The notes: generated by a model not told the origin, from the letters alone. DNA of 64,000 nucleotides from SKVR01 sp046291875 (GCA_046291875.1 JBKBSF010000001.1:344300-408299); one strand, 5' to 3'. Shown: positions 1 to 9,037, counted from the first letter of the stretch. Numbers and translations: made by a program.

Positions 1-1531
1 TGGCAAAGATGGGGTCGGAGTACCATGGGTTGTCGTCGGAAGGCCGGTTGTTGTTTCTGTCGAAATACATCTGCAACAGGGGCGATTGGCTGAAGCTGTG
101 GTTCCACACCATATCAAGAATTACGGCCATTCCCAGGCTGTGGGCCTCATCGATGAGCTTTTTGAGCTCGCGGCGGGGGCCGTAGAATTTGTCGGCGGCA
201 AAAAAGAAAGAAGGGTTGTAGCCCCAGCTGAGGTTGCCTTCAAAGTTGGTTACCGGCATCAGCTCAATGGCGTTTATACCCAGTCTTTTCAGGTATTGCA
301 ATGTGTCTCTGAGGCCTTTGTAGGTGTTTTCGTGCAGGAAATCGCGGATGAGGATCTCATAGATCACCAGATCTTCTACTGCAGGGGGGGTAAAATCAGT
401 AACCTGCCACTGGTAAGGCTCCCTGCCCGGCTGTAATACCGATGCAGGGTTGATGGTTTTTCCGAAAGGATACATTATCAGCCCTGGATAGCGACCCTCG
501 TTGATGATCTGCATATCGGTGGAGGGATCGAGCACTTTTTCTGTATAGGGATCGGCCAGGCGAAGCTCATTGTCTATGAAATACTGAAAGCCGTATTCCT
601 GTCCGGGAGTAAGGTCGGTAAGGGTTATCCAGTAATGCTTGCCATCGGGAGTGCGGTTCATGTAATGCTCCTCTGTAACCATCCAGTCGTTGAAATCGCC
701 AATGAGAAAAACAAACTGCTTGAGGGCGGGGGGGTCGTGCAAAACCAGGGTTACTGTGCTGTTGTCGATGTAGTTAATGCCGGGTAGTACGCCGGCAGGG
801 AGTGCTGCTACAGGAGGCTCAGGGCGGATAAACAGGTAGGTTTCGTCAGAAACTTCGTTGGTGCCGTCGGTGGCAGTGGCAGTGATGGTAAAGGTGCCAA
901 AATCGTAATCGGCAGTATCGAAAGTATAGGTGATCTGGCTGGAAGTAGTGCTGGCTACCTGCTCATCGTTGATGAAAAGTTTGATCTCATTGGATTGGAT
1001 AGCAGCTGCAAGGATCTCAATCACTTCTCCGTTCTCCACAATAGGTTGTCCTTTGGGAGGAGAAATGATTGCCACATTGAGGCTGGCTTCATACACATCA
1101 AGAAAAAGGTCGATGGTTTGGGGAGAGCCTGCTGCACCGCGGAAAACAAAAGCGAGTGCCCCTATTTTACTGGCAGCAGGCACATTGTAAAATGCACGGA
1201 TGCTGGGCGTAATGCTCAGGGTGTACACGTTGGGGTCCGACTGGGAGCGGGTAAGCTTGGGTTGAGTGTTGTTGTTTCCCCAGTTACCAATCACATGTTG
1301 CCAGTTGGCCCCTCCCTGGATATTTACTCCCGTGTGGGCGTATACATCGCCGGTGTAGCCCTCAAGGGGGGTGCCGGTGGCATTGAAGGTGATGGTTACA
1401 GGCACTGCATCGGTGGGGAGCAGCGGGTCAGAGACAATGGTTTGTCCTTTCAGGGGAAGGACTCCTGCAAGGAATACCCAGATGGCAAGCAGGGGTAAAA
1501 TTCTTTGAACGAAAGTTTTTTTAAGCTTCAT
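1..1531 (-). CDS. Alpha-amylase family glycoside hydrolase (GH13), 3' end cut by window edge
   Basis: This gene is read on the reverse strand from an ATG at 1531 and runs off the left edge, so about 510 residues are visible. It begins MKLKKTFVQRILPLL, a signal peptide ending near LKGQ. Two beta-sandwich-like segments follow, the second with a glycogen-binding-like stretch (FVFLIGDFNDW, then GKHYWITLTDL). The start of a GH13 TIM barrel follows: VIYEILIRDF, LGINAIELMPV, GYNPSFFFAADKFYG and conserved region I, ILDMVWNHS. The catalytic Asp and Glu lie beyond the edge. Family knowledge suggests an exported alpha-glucan hydrolase. Whether it ends in a T9SS sorting domain cannot be seen. Confidence 0.9.
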   Translation of the reverse strand, partial: MKLKKTFVQRILPLLAIWVFLAGVLPLKGQTIVSDPLLPTDAVPVTITFNATGTPLEGYTGDVYAHTGVNIQGGANWQHVIGNWGNNNTQPKLTRSQSDPNVYTLSITPSIRAFYNVPAASKIGALAFVFRGAAGSPQTIDLFLDVYEASLNVAIISPPKGQPIVENGEVIEILAAAIQSNEIKLFINDEQVASTTSSQITYTFDTADYDFGTFTITATATDGTNEVSDETYLFIRPEPPVAALPAGVLPGINYIDNSTVTLVLHDPPALKQFVFLIGDFNDWMVTEEHYMNRTPDGKHYWITLTDLTPGQEYGFQYFIDNELRLADPYTEKVLDPSTDMQIINEGRYPGLIMYPFGKTINPASVLQPGREPYQWQVTDFTPPAVEDLVIYEILIRDFLHENTYKGLRDTLQYLKRLGINAIELMPVTNFEGNLSWGYNPSFFFAADKFYGPRRELKKLIDEAHSLGMAVILDMVWNHSFSQSPLLQMYFDRNNNRPSDDNPWYSDPIFA

Positions 1532-1590
1532 GCTTGGTTAAGTTTGATAAATAAAATGCAAAGAGCATTTTGCTCCTTTTTTTCCTGCTC

Positions 1591-1598
1591 CAAAAATA
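1591..1598 (-). promoter_or_regulatory. Candidate -7 box for the amylase gene
   Basis: The reverse strand reads TATTTTTG, a perfect TAnnTTTG match about 60 bases upstream of the amylase ATG. No convincing -33 element sits at the right distance, so this rests on the -7 box alone. Confidence 0.3.
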
Positions 1599-1683
1599 CG
1601 AAAAAAACTTCTGATGGCCTTGTTATTCAAGTGCTTTTGAAGAGGATTGGTTTCGAGGTGGCAGCCTGCAGGTATTCTTAACA

Positions 1684-1691
1684 TACATTTG
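1684..1691 (+). promoter_or_regulatory. Candidate -7 box for the AsmA-like gene
   Basis: TACATTTG matches TAnnTTTG about 100 bases upstream of the ATG at 1794. The -33 region is poor, so support is limited. Confidence 0.3.
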
Positions 1692-1793
1692 TTTTGCCCT
1701 CTTGACAACAGCCAAATATTGTTATAATTTTACTGTTTTATTGGTGCGCTGAATTCAATTCGGATTGCAACAAAATTTTTCACCCCAAACAAG

Positions 1794-4625
1794 ATGATTA
1801 TGAAGAAAATCCTGAAGATCTCCGCTATTGTATTTGCCTTTTTACTGGCAGCTCTTATCATCCTTCCCTATGCCTTTCGGGGCAAAATCGTTGAACAGAT
1901 CAAGGTCGCCATCAACGAGAATGTAAATGCAAAGGTGGAATTCGATAAGGTAGGGATCTCTCTGATCCGGAACTTTCCCAACCTCAATCTTCGGGTAAGC
2001 AACCTGTCGGTTGTGGGGGTAGATGCCTTTGAAGGAGATACCCTTGCCCACATTGGCAATTTCTCCCTTACCTTCAACCTGATGAGTATCTTTTCTGATG
2101 AGTATGAGATCCGCTCCATACGTATTGACCAACCCCGGGTGTATGTTAAGGTGCTGGAAGACGGTCGTGCCAACTGGGATATTGCCATCCCTTCAGACAC
2201 ACCCGATGATACCGTGGCAGAAGATTCTGATTTTGACTTTCGCCTGGCCATGCGCAGACTGGAGGTGAGAAGGGGCGATATCATTTACGACGATCGTGAA
2301 ATGGACGTATACATGCATCTTAAAAATTTCAATCATCAGCTCAGGGGCGATTTTACTGCTGATTTTACAACCCTGCAGGTGCGTAATACTACTGCAGAAT
2401 CGCTTCTGTTTAAATATGAAGGAATTCCGTTTCTCAGCGGAGTTTTTGCAGAGTTGCGTGCCGATATCGATGCCGATCTCAATGCTTTCAGCTTTACCTT
2501 TCGCGACAATTTCCTGCGCCTCAACGATCTCACTGCTGTATTTGAAGGCACTTTTGCTATGCCCCAAAGCGATATGATCATGGATTTCACTTTTGCTTCT
2601 CCTCAAACCGACTTTAAAGCTTTCTTGTCGCTGGTGCCAGCTGTATATGCCACCGATTTTGATGGCCTTAAAACATCGGGTACCATGGCTTTCAATGGTT
2701 TTGTAAAAGGTGTTTACAGCGAAAACTCCATGCCGGGCTTTGGGCTTACCATCGATGTGGAGAATGGTATGTTTCAATACCCCGATCTGCCGGCTGCCGT
2801 TACCGACGTATTTGTAAAAACACGTATCCACAACCCAGGCCCCGATCCAGACCTTACGGTGGTGGATGTGAGCCGGTTCAGCCTGAAAATGGCCGGCAAT
2901 CCCGTTGATTTCCGTATGCTGCTGCGCACCCCGGTTTCCGATCCCGATATTGATGCTATGCTTAAGGGAACCATCGACCTGGGGAGGGTAAAAGATTTTT
3001 TCCCGCTGGCAGAGGGTGAAAGCATGAGGGGGATAATTGAAAGTGATCTTGCGGCCAAAGGACGTATGTCGAGCATCGAAAACGAGCGTTACAGCGAGTT
3101 TTTGTTTACCGGACGTATGGCAGTTCGCGATATTGCCTACCAGAGTAATGATTTTCTCATGGGGGTAGAAGTGCCTTCAGGAGAGCTCCGGTTTTCTCCT
3201 CAGTTTGCAGAGCTGCGCAACTTTCGCATGAACCTTGGCGAAAGCGATCTGGCTGCCACAGGCCGCATCGACAACATCCTCGGATTCGCTCTCAACGACG
3301 AAATGCTCAGTGGGCGGTTCGAAACCCGTTCGACCTACTTCAACCTCAACACCTTCATGAGTGAAGAGCCAGAGCCTGCCACTGACGATGAGCCCATGGT
3401 GCTCTCGGCCATTGAGGTGCCTGCTAACATCAACTTCCTGTTGCAGGGCCGCTTTGATAAGATACTTTTTGGCGATCTTGAAATCACCAATGCTGCTGGT
3501 AATATTCGGATTGCCGATCAGGCTGTGCGCATGGAAAACCTGCGCATGAATATGCTCAACGGTACCCTGGTGCTCAATGGGGCCTACATTGCCCGCGATA
3601 TTACACAACCTGAAATTGATTTCAGCCTTAATATTACCGATTTCGATATCCAGAAGACCTTCAATACCTTTAATACCTTCAGGGTTCTGGCACCCATTGG
3701 CGAACGGGCCCGTGGCCGTTTCTCTGCCAGCTTCGATCTGCAGTCGGTACTGGATCAAAACCTCGATCCGCTGTTGCATACCCTGGCAGGAGGAGGAAGC
3801 TTCCGTTCTTCTGCCGTTGTGGTGGAGAATAGTCCTGCCCTGGTGGGGCTGGCCGACAACCTGAAAATGGATATGTTCCGCCAGTGGGATATCCGCGACT
3901 TGCTGGTATTTTTCCATTTTCGAGATGGTGGGGTAGAGGTTCAACCCTTCGACCTGAGATTTGGCAGGTCCAGTGCCCAGGTGAGTGGTAAGCATTCCTT
4001 CGATCAGAGTATCAACTACCTGATGTCGCTGGCCATTCCGCGCGCTGAGTTCGGAGGTGCTGCCAACCAGGTGCTCACCGGGCTGGTGGGGCAGGCTGCC
4101 GCAAGGGGAGTAAATATCGATCCGGGCGAAACCGTGAACGTTGGTGTAGCTATTGGGGGTACTGTTACACAGCCCCGGATTTCTGTAAGTCTGGCGCAAA
4201 CTGCTGGCGATGTGAGGGATCAGCTGCGCGATGCACTGCAGGATGCGGTTCAGGATCGCATGGATGATATGAAGGAGCAAGCCCAGGAAATTATAGAGGG
4301 TGCAGCCACCCAGGTGCGTGAGGAGCTGGAAAGAAGAGCTCGGCAGGTGGTGGAAGAGGCTGAGCGCCAGGCTGCCAGTATACGTCGTGAAGCCAAGAGT
4401 GCTGCCGATGCCATTCGCAGCGAGGCCCGTACCAGCGCCCAGCGCCTGGAAGACGAAGCCAGTGGAAATATCGCCAAAGCCGCTGCCCGCCGAACCGGCG
4501 AACAAATGATCCGCACTGCCGACGAGCGGGCCGATCGCCTGGAAAAAGAGGCCGACGACAGAGCCAGCAACCTGGTTCGCGAGGCCAACCAAAAAGCCGG
4601 CAGAATACGCGCCGGAGAGGAATAA
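1794..4625 (+). CDS. AsmA-like envelope protein with long C-terminal coiled coil
   Basis: This is a 943-residue protein with one N-terminal membrane anchor (residues about 5-28). An N-terminal AsmA-type domain follows (VNAKVEFDKVGISLIRNFPNLNLRVSNLSV split across residues 40-75), then a long repeated beta-rich region typical of AsmA/TamB-like bridge proteins. AsmA_2-like C-terminal signatures are present (LNLNITDFDIQKTFNTFN-like and FRSSAVVVENSP). Family members act in envelope lipid or outer-membrane homeostasis; the exact role here is unknown. The last 140 residues are unusual: an Ala/Arg/Glu-rich helix with a coiled-coil pattern (REELERRARQVVEEAERQ onward), which ordinary AsmA proteins lack. 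A second ATG two codons in (1800) is an equally good start. The gene appears to be monocistronic. Confidence 0.85.
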   Translation: MIMKKILKISAIVFAFLLAALIILPYAFRGKIVEQIKVAINENVNAKVEFDKVGISLIRNFPNLNLRVSNLSVVGVDAFEGDTLAHIGNFSLTFNLMSIFSDEYEIRSIRIDQPRVYVKVLEDGRANWDIAIPSDTPDDTVAEDSDFDFRLAMRRLEVRRGDIIYDDREMDVYMHLKNFNHQLRGDFTADFTTLQVRNTTAESLLFKYEGIPFLSGVFAELRADIDADLNAFSFTFRDNFLRLNDLTAVFEGTFAMPQSDMIMDFTFASPQTDFKAFLSLVPAVYATDFDGLKTSGTMAFNGFVKGVYSENSMPGFGLTIDVENGMFQYPDLPAAVTDVFVKTRIHNPGPDPDLTVVDVSRFSLKMAGNPVDFRMLLRTPVSDPDIDAMLKGTIDLGRVKDFFPLAEGESMRGIIESDLAAKGRMSSIENERYSEFLFTGRMAVRDIAYQSNDFLMGVEVPSGELRFSPQFAELRNFRMNLGESDLAATGRIDNILGFALNDEMLSGRFETRSTYFNLNTFMSEEPEPATDDEPMVLSAIEVPANINFLLQGRFDKILFGDLEITNAAGNIRIADQAVRMENLRMNMLNGTLVLNGAYIARDITQPEIDFSLNITDFDIQKTFNTFNTFRVLAPIGERARGRFSASFDLQSVLDQNLDPLLHTLAGGGSFRSSAVVVENSPALVGLADNLKMDMFRQWDIRDLLVFFHFRDGGVEVQPFDLRFGRSSAQVSGKHSFDQSINYLMSLAIPRAEFGGAANQVLTGLVGQAAARGVNIDPGETVNVGVAIGGTVTQPRISVSLAQTAGDVRDQLRDALQDAVQDRMDDMKEQAQEIIEGAATQVREELERRARQVVEEAERQAASIRREAKSAADAIRSEARTSAQRLEDEASGNIAKAAARRTGEQMIRTADERADRLEKEADDRASNLVREANQKAGRIRAGEE

Positions 4626-4650
4626 CAGTTCCCGGGGCTCCAGGTCTAAT

Positions 4651-4698
4651 AAAAAAAGCGGCTCTCCCTCTTAAGCTTGAGGAGAGCCGTTTTTTTTG
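4651..4698. terminator. Bidirectional intrinsic terminator
   Basis: The arms CGGCTCTCC (4659-4667) and GGAGAGCCG (4681-4689) form a stem with an A run on the left and a T run on the right. It can therefore end both the AsmA-like gene (plus strand) and the thioesterase gene (minus strand) that converge here. Confidence 0.85.
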
Positions 4699-4714
4699 TT
4701 TTTCGATGATCAAA

Positions 4715-5098
4715 TCAGCCCAGAGCTGCCATAAACTTTTCTCTGTCTACAATATAGCGGGTATGGTTCCCAAAACCGATCTTGCCATCCTCATCGAAGG
4801 CCTCTACGCGAAAAACAAGGCGTTTGCCGTCGGTTTCCAGCAGCTCAGACTCAGCCCACACCTTCTTGCCCAGCCCCGTAGCTTTGATGTGTTTGATGTT
4901 TACTTCAGTGCCTACGGTGAGCTGTTCCTGCGAAAGGAAATTGCTGAGGCTGGTGTGTGCCGTGTTCTCCATAAGGGCTATCATGGCTGGCGTTGCAAAA
5001 ACTTCCACCAGGCCCGATCCATAAGCAATGGCTGTATCCCTGGCTTGTACCGTTATTTCCATTCTGCCCCTGATACCGGGTTTCAATGTAGTATGCAT
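4715..5098 (-). CDS. Thioesterase family protein (FlK-like hot-dog fold)
   Basis: This is a 127-residue protein if translation starts at MHTTLKPGIRGR (5098). An in-frame ATG at 5152 would add 18 residues that look unlike the family. The sequence carries the FlK-like hot-dog pattern: GSGLVEVFATPAMIALMENTA in two pieces around residues 30-50, then GTEVNIKHIKATGLG and a VDREKF-like end. Small stand-alone hot-dog proteins of this type hydrolyse acyl-CoA thioesters; the substrate here cannot be told. The gene converges on the AsmA-like gene and shares its terminator. Confidence 0.85.
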   Translation of the reverse strand: MHTTLKPGIRGRMEITVQARDTAIAYGSGLVEVFATPAMIALMENTAHTSLSNFLSQEQLTVGTEVNIKHIKATGLGKKVWAESELLETDGKRLVFRVEAFDEDGKIGFGNHTRYIVDREKFMAALG

Positions 5099-5196
5099 GA
5101 AATGAGATTTAGGGTTGAGGGTTATTCCTTTTTTTAGTTGTTGGTTGCGCACCTAATTCTTACCATGAGGGGATAGTAGGCTTGCCGGGAGAAACT

Positions 5197-5601
5197 TTAA
5201 TAGAGGAAATCGAGTTTTACTACAATGTCAGGATGAATGCTTTTGGCCACCGGGCAGTGCTTTGCTGCGTTCTCCAGGAGGGTTCTCTGTTTGTCGGTGT
5301 AAGTTTCAGCCGATAAATCAAATTCAATAATGATCTCAGCGATTCGGCGAGGATTAGAAGCCATCACCTTGGTGGTTTTTACCCTGGTTGTGCCAAGGCT
5401 GAAGTTATGATTATCGGCCGTAATGCCCATAATGGTAAGCATACAACTGCTCAGAGCGGTGGCCACCAGATCGGTGGGCGAAAAAGCTTCTCCCTTGCCG
5501 TTATTGTCAAGAGGAGCGTCTGTAATGATGGTCTGCGAAGATAAAACGTGAGTGGCTTCGGTACGGTAGCCCCCCAGATAGGTAGTTCTGCTGGTTTCCA
5601 T
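5197..5601 (-). CDS. OsmC family protein
   Basis: This 134-residue protein starts at METSRTTYLGGYRTEA; an upstream in-frame ATG at 5625 is less likely. It shows the OsmC/Ohr layout: EAFSPTDLVATALSSCM with the first redox cysteine near residue 60, and the second conserved cysteine in ENAAKHCPVAKS near the C-terminus. OsmC proteins reduce organic hydroperoxides with this cysteine pair, using dithiol donors in the cytoplasm. A peroxide-stress role fits the family but is not shown by the context. It follows the cysteine-rich gene on the same strand but is separated from it by a terminator. Confidence 0.9.
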   Translation of the reverse strand: METSRTTYLGGYRTEATHVLSSQTIITDAPLDNNGKGEAFSPTDLVATALSSCMLTIMGITADNHNFSLGTTRVKTTKVMASNPRRIAEIIIEFDLSAETYTDKQRTLLENAAKHCPVAKSIHPDIVVKLDFLY

Positions 5602-5613
5602 AAAGTTTTTCTG

Positions 5614-5621
5614 CAAATCTA
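5614..5621 (-). promoter_or_regulatory. Candidate -7 box for the OsmC gene
   Basis: The reverse strand reads TAGATTTG, a perfect TAnnTTTG just downstream of the preceding terminator and only about 13 bases before the ATG. The transcript would have a very short leader. The -33 box is weak. Confidence 0.35.
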
Positions 5622-5643
5622 ACAAGATTGAGTGAATGATACA

Positions 5644-5677
5644 TAATAAAAAACCCCGGCTCCGTGAAGAGCCAGGG
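5644..5677 (-). terminator. Intrinsic terminator of the cysteine-rich gene
   Basis: On the reverse strand, arms CCCTGGCTC and GAGCCGGGG (one G-U pair, loop TTCACG) are followed by TTTTTTATTATG. The terminator lies 43 bases after the stop codon of the upstream gene. Confidence 0.8.
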
Positions 5678-5719
5678 AAAAAAGCACAGTATTTGGAGAT
5701 TTAAATAAAGAGGGAATTC

Positions 5720-6157
5720 TTAGGGAGTGTTGTTCACTTGTTGTGAACGGATACCCGCAGGTACTTTGGTGCATTCGCCTGGGCGTGGACCTGCTACTGT
5801 TGTGGCAGATGAACCCGTGCAGGATGATGCAGCGGCAGCTCCGGCGCAACCCGATACAGCACTGCTGGTTTGAACAGTCTGGATAATTTGCACTTCTTCA
5901 CCAGAAGCAGCCTCGGGCGACTGGGTTTTGGAAGAACAGCATGAAGATGCGGTTCCGCTTCCGGTGCATGCACTTGCGGTTTGCGTCCCCTTGGAAGAGC
6001 AGCATGAACTGCCTGCCGTTTGCACTACCTCAGCTTGTTCGGTGCTGGTGCAACATGAAGATTTTTCTGCTCTTTCGGGTTCTGTAGCGGTAAGCAACAA
6101 ACTTGCCCCGGCGATCAGTATCAAACTCATGAGGGATGTAAGGATGTATTTTTTCAT
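5720..6157 (-). CDS. Secreted protein with repeated cysteine pairs, function unknown
   Basis: This is a 145-residue protein with an N-terminal signal or anchor segment (MKKYILTSLMSLILIAGASL). The mature part is low in hydrophobic residues, rich in Ser, Thr, Ala and Gly, and carries three cysteine-pair motifs: SSCCTS, SSCCSSKG and SSCCSSK. Four single cysteines follow (SACTG, SGCAG, SSCTG, GECTK). No lipobox is evident. Repeated CC pairs suggest metal binding or disulfide cross-linking, but this is inference from composition only. The gene stands alone, with a strong promoter and its own terminator. I do not recognise a family. Confidence 0.8.
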   Translation of the reverse strand: MKKYILTSLMSLILIAGASLLLTATEPERAEKSSCCTSTEQAEVVQTAGSSCCSSKGTQTASACTGSGTASSCCSSKTQSPEAASGEEVQIIQTVQTSSAVSGCAGAAAASSCTGSSATTVAGPRPGECTKVPAGIRSQQVNNTP

Positions 6158-6194
6158 AATAAAGTCTTTTGGGTGGGCTTATTTTTATTTAGAC

Positions 6195-6227
6195 CAAAGA
6201 TAAATAAAAGAGTTAATCAAAGTCAAG
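6195..6227 (-). promoter_or_regulatory. Promoter of the cysteine-rich gene
   Basis: The reverse strand reads CTTG (6224-6227), 21 bases, then TATCTTTG (6195-6202). Both boxes fit the Bacteroidetes consensus, about 38 bases upstream of the ATG. Confidence 0.6.
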
Positions 6228-6375
6228 TTCTTTTCAAAAAAAATGAGAAAAACTTTGCAAGGCATTGATATGCAGGAGTAAGCATGTTTTAAACGTGCGA
6301 GTAAATGTTGTTGCCCCCCAGAAAAAAGTTTCAGCCGACAAACTATAAAATATTAAAGTTGCGTTGTTATATGGC

Positions 6376-6403
6376 TTGATTGCACTATTTTTAAATAATT
6401 TTG
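6376..6403 (+). promoter_or_regulatory. Candidate promoter of the MacA/MacB-like operon
   Basis: TAATTTTG (6396-6403) is a perfect -7 box. A TTG at 6376-6378 is 17 bases upstream, slightly short of the usual spacing. The ATG follows about 50 bases downstream. Confidence 0.45.
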
Positions 6404-6452
6404 AGCTTTCAATCCTTATTCAAACCCAAAACCTTTAGCTTACAGAATTTCT

Positions 6453-7712
6453 ATGCAAAACAAAAAATACTATATCATCGCCATAGTGCTTGGGCTGGTA
6501 GTTGCTTTGTGGCTGCTGCTACGTTCCGAGACTGCCCATGTTGAGCAAATCCGGGTGCCGGTGCAAAGGGGCACATTCCAGATCAGTGTTTTCACAAGTG
6601 GAGAGCTGGAAGCCAAAAGCTCGGAGAATATCCAGGGGCCGTCGGGATTGCGCACGGTAAATTTGTGGCAGGTACAGATCAGTGAGATGATTCCGGAAGG
6701 GAGCGTAGTGGAAAAGGGAGACTGGGTAGCTACCCTGGATCGTACAGAGATCTCCAACCGGTTGAAAGACCTTGAGACCGAGATTGAGAAGTTGCAAACC
6801 CTTCACACCCAAACCCGCCTGGATACCACCATGGATCTGCGCAATGCTCGCAACGACCTGATCAACCTGCATTATGGCCTGGAGGAAGCCCGCATAGCTC
6901 TTGAGCAATCCAGTTTTGAGCCTCCGGCGGCCATTCGCCAGGCTGAGATCAACCTGGATAAAGCCACCCGTGCCTACAATCAGGCCCTTACCAATTACGA
7001 GTTGCGGCTCGAACAATCGCAGGCCAAAATGCAGGAGGTTACTGCCAGCCTCAACCAGGTAAAACGCAGGTTTGAGAATATGATGGCGGTACTCGATGAG
7101 TTTGTAATACGTGCACCCAGCCCCGGAATGGTGATTTACCGCAGAAACTGGGATGGCTCCAAAGTAACCGTGGGATCGCAGATCAGCACCTGGGACAATA
7201 CAGTGGCTACGTTGCCCGACTTTTCGGTGATGATGAGCCGGACCTATGTCAATGAGGTTGACATCAGCAAGGTTTCTGTAAACCAGCCAGCCGAAATCGT
7301 GGTCGATGCCTTCCCCGACAAAAGATTTACCGGCATGGTAACCGAAGTTGCCAACATTGGTGAGCAAAGGCCCAACCAGGATGCAAGGGTTTTTGAGGTA
7401 AAAATCCGGATCAACGAAACCGATACCATCCTTCGTCCTGCCATGACCACAAAGAATACCATCATTACCCATGTAGAGCCCGATGCCATTTTTGTACCAC
7501 TGGAAGCCCTGCATGTGATGGATGGTGTTTCCTTTGTTTACAAAGAACAACAGGGCAGAATCATCCGCCAGCAGATCCGCACCGGAATGCGCAACGACAA
7601 CCAGATTATCATCCTGGAGGGGCTTCAGGAAGGGGAGATGGTTTTTCTTACAATCCCTGGAAGACCTGAGGATTTCAGATTTTCTGAACTTAAAACGGAC
7701 CCCGACCAATGA
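6453..7712 (+). CDS. Efflux periplasmic adaptor subunit (HlyD/MacA-like)
   Basis: This 419-residue protein has one N-terminal membrane segment (YYIIAIVLGLVVALWLLL), a split lipoyl/barrel-sandwich domain (start near residue 40, closing at VIRAPSPGMVIYRRNWDG) and a long coiled-coil hairpin at residues about 95-215. Beta-barrel and membrane-proximal domains follow (PAEIVVDAFPDKRFTGMVTEV). Such adaptors join an inner-membrane transporter to a TolC-type outer-membrane channel. The next gene, a MacB-like permease, overlaps it by four bases (ATGA), so the two form one operon and probably one complex. The likely outer-membrane partner is at 19.3 kb, but that is inference. Confidence 0.92.
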   Translation: MQNKKYYIIAIVLGLVVALWLLLRSETAHVEQIRVPVQRGTFQISVFTSGELEAKSSENIQGPSGLRTVNLWQVQISEMIPEGSVVEKGDWVATLDRTEISNRLKDLETEIEKLQTLHTQTRLDTTMDLRNARNDLINLHYGLEEARIALEQSSFEPPAAIRQAEINLDKATRAYNQALTNYELRLEQSQAKMQEVTASLNQVKRRFENMMAVLDEFVIRAPSPGMVIYRRNWDGSKVTVGSQISTWDNTVATLPDFSVMMSRTYVNEVDISKVSVNQPAEIVVDAFPDKRFTGMVTEVANIGEQRPNQDARVFEVKIRINETDTILRPAMTTKNTIITHVEPDAIFVPLEALHVMDGVSFVYKEQQGRIIRQQIRTGMRNDNQIIILEGLQEGEMVFLTIPGRPEDFRFSELKTDPDQ

Positions 7713-9037
7713 TCCGCTCTCAACGATACGTTTACAATATCAACATTGCCTTCGAAGCAGTACTGGCCAATAAGTTCCGCTCACTGCTTACCGCCCTGGG
7801 AATAATTTTCGGAGTAGGTGCCGTAATTGCCATGCTGGCAATCGGATCGGGTGCAAGGCAGGAGATTCTCGACCAGATGAAGCTGGTGGGGGTAAACAAT
7901 ATCATCATCCGCCCCATCTTTCCCGATGATGAACAGAAAGAACTCTGGGAGGGGCGTTTTACTCCCGGACTGAGCCTGGAGGATGCCCGCAGCATTACCG
8001 GTATCATACCAAGTATCAGGATGGTAAGCCCCGAAATAGAGATCAGCACTTTTGGTTTCAGAGAAGGCATTCGAAGGCCTGTGCGGATATCGGGTGTAAA
8101 CACTGAGCATTTCGAACTTTTCGGGCTCAACCTTATTTCCGGCAATGGCTTTACCGAAGAAATGATGCACCTTGGTTCGCCCGTATGTGTCATCAGCAAC
8201 CAGGTGCGCGCGATATTCTTCGGCAACGACAACCCGGTAGGTAAGCAGATTAAGGTGGGCAACAACTGGCTTACAGTGCTGGGTGTGGTAGAAGACCGTT
8301 TATCTGCCGACAAAACTGCCGAGAAACTGGGCATCAGTGAATTTGGCAGTATGGTATATGCTCCGGTGCAGACCGTACTCATTCGCTACATGGATCGCTC
8401 TGCAGTATCCATGGCCGACATAGAGCGTATGCGCAACCGAAGCCGAAGAGGCATGAATCAGGAGGAGGCAGAGACTCCCAAAAGTTATCATCAGCTCGAT
8501 CGGATCGTGGTGCAGGTAGAAAGCTCCGAATTGCTCAATGCTACTGCAGACCTGATACAGCGTATGCTCCTGAGACGACACAACGGGGTTGAAGATTTTG
8601 AAATCATTGTGCCTGAGTTGTTGCTTCAGCAGGAGCAGAGAGCCAAGGATGTATTCAATATCGTTCTGGGAGCCATTGCAGCCATCTCGCTGCTGGTGGG
8701 GGGAATAGGTATTATGAATATCATGCTGGCTTCGGTAATGGAACGCACCCGCGAAATTGGTATCCGTCTGGCCATTGGTGCCAAAAAAACCGATGTAGTA
8801 TTCCAGTTTCTGGCCGAATCGGTTTTTATCAGCATCAGCGGCGGGGTAGTGGGTATTTTCCTAGGCATTGCCATCTCGCGGTTCATTATGCAATTTACCG
8901 ATATCCTTACCATCGTTTCGCTCCCCTCGGTGCTGATCTCTTTTCTGGTGTCGGCCAGCATCGGCATCATCTTTGGCTATATGCCTGCACGCAAAGCAGC
9001 CAGCAAAGATCCGGTTACTTCGCTCCGGTATGAGTAA
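7709..9037 (+). CDS. MacB-like ABC transporter permease without ATPase domain
   Basis: This 442-residue protein has an N-terminal transmembrane helix (SLLTALGIIFGVGAVIAMLAIG), a large periplasmic core domain (residues about 45-280) and three C-terminal helices in an FtsX-like domain (IAAISLLVGGIGIMNIMLAS, then EIGIRLAIGAKK). Unlike E. coli MacB it has no N-terminal nucleotide-binding domain, and no ABC ATPase gene lies in this window. A separate ATPase must come from elsewhere if this is an active exporter. It is translationally coupled to the adaptor gene. The substrate is unknown; MacB-type systems export macrolides, peptides or lipoproteins. Confidence 0.92.
   Translation: MIRSQRYVYNINIAFEAVLANKFRSLLTALGIIFGVGAVIAMLAIGSGARQEILDQMKLVGVNNIIIRPIFPDDEQKELWEGRFTPGLSLEDARSITGIIPSIRMVSPEIEISTFGFREGIRRPVRISGVNTEHFELFGLNLISGNGFTEEMMHLGSPVCVISNQVRAIFFGNDNPVGKQIKVGNNWLTVLGVVEDRLSADKTAEKLGISEFGSMVYAPVQTVLIRYMDRSAVSMADIERMRNRSRRGMNQEEAETPKSYHQLDRIVVQVESSELLNATADLIQRMLLRRHNGVEDFEIIVPELLLQQEQRAKDVFNIVLGAIAAISLLVGGIGIMNIMLASVMERTREIGIRLAIGAKKTDVVFQFLAESVFISISGGVVGIFLGIAISRFIMQFTDILTIVSLPSVLISFLVSASIGIIFGYMPARKAASKDPVTSLRYE

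Noticed and set aside
3177..4592. Long reverse-strand frame (471 codons) antisense to the AsmA-like gene
   Set aside because: Composition reflects the opposite strand's coding bias and no family motif is present.
6370..6386. Possible sigma-54 site (ATGGCTTGATTGCAC) before the adaptor gene
   Set aside because: The spacing between the GG and GC elements is three bases too short for sigma-54; a TAnnTTTG box nearby explains the promoter better.
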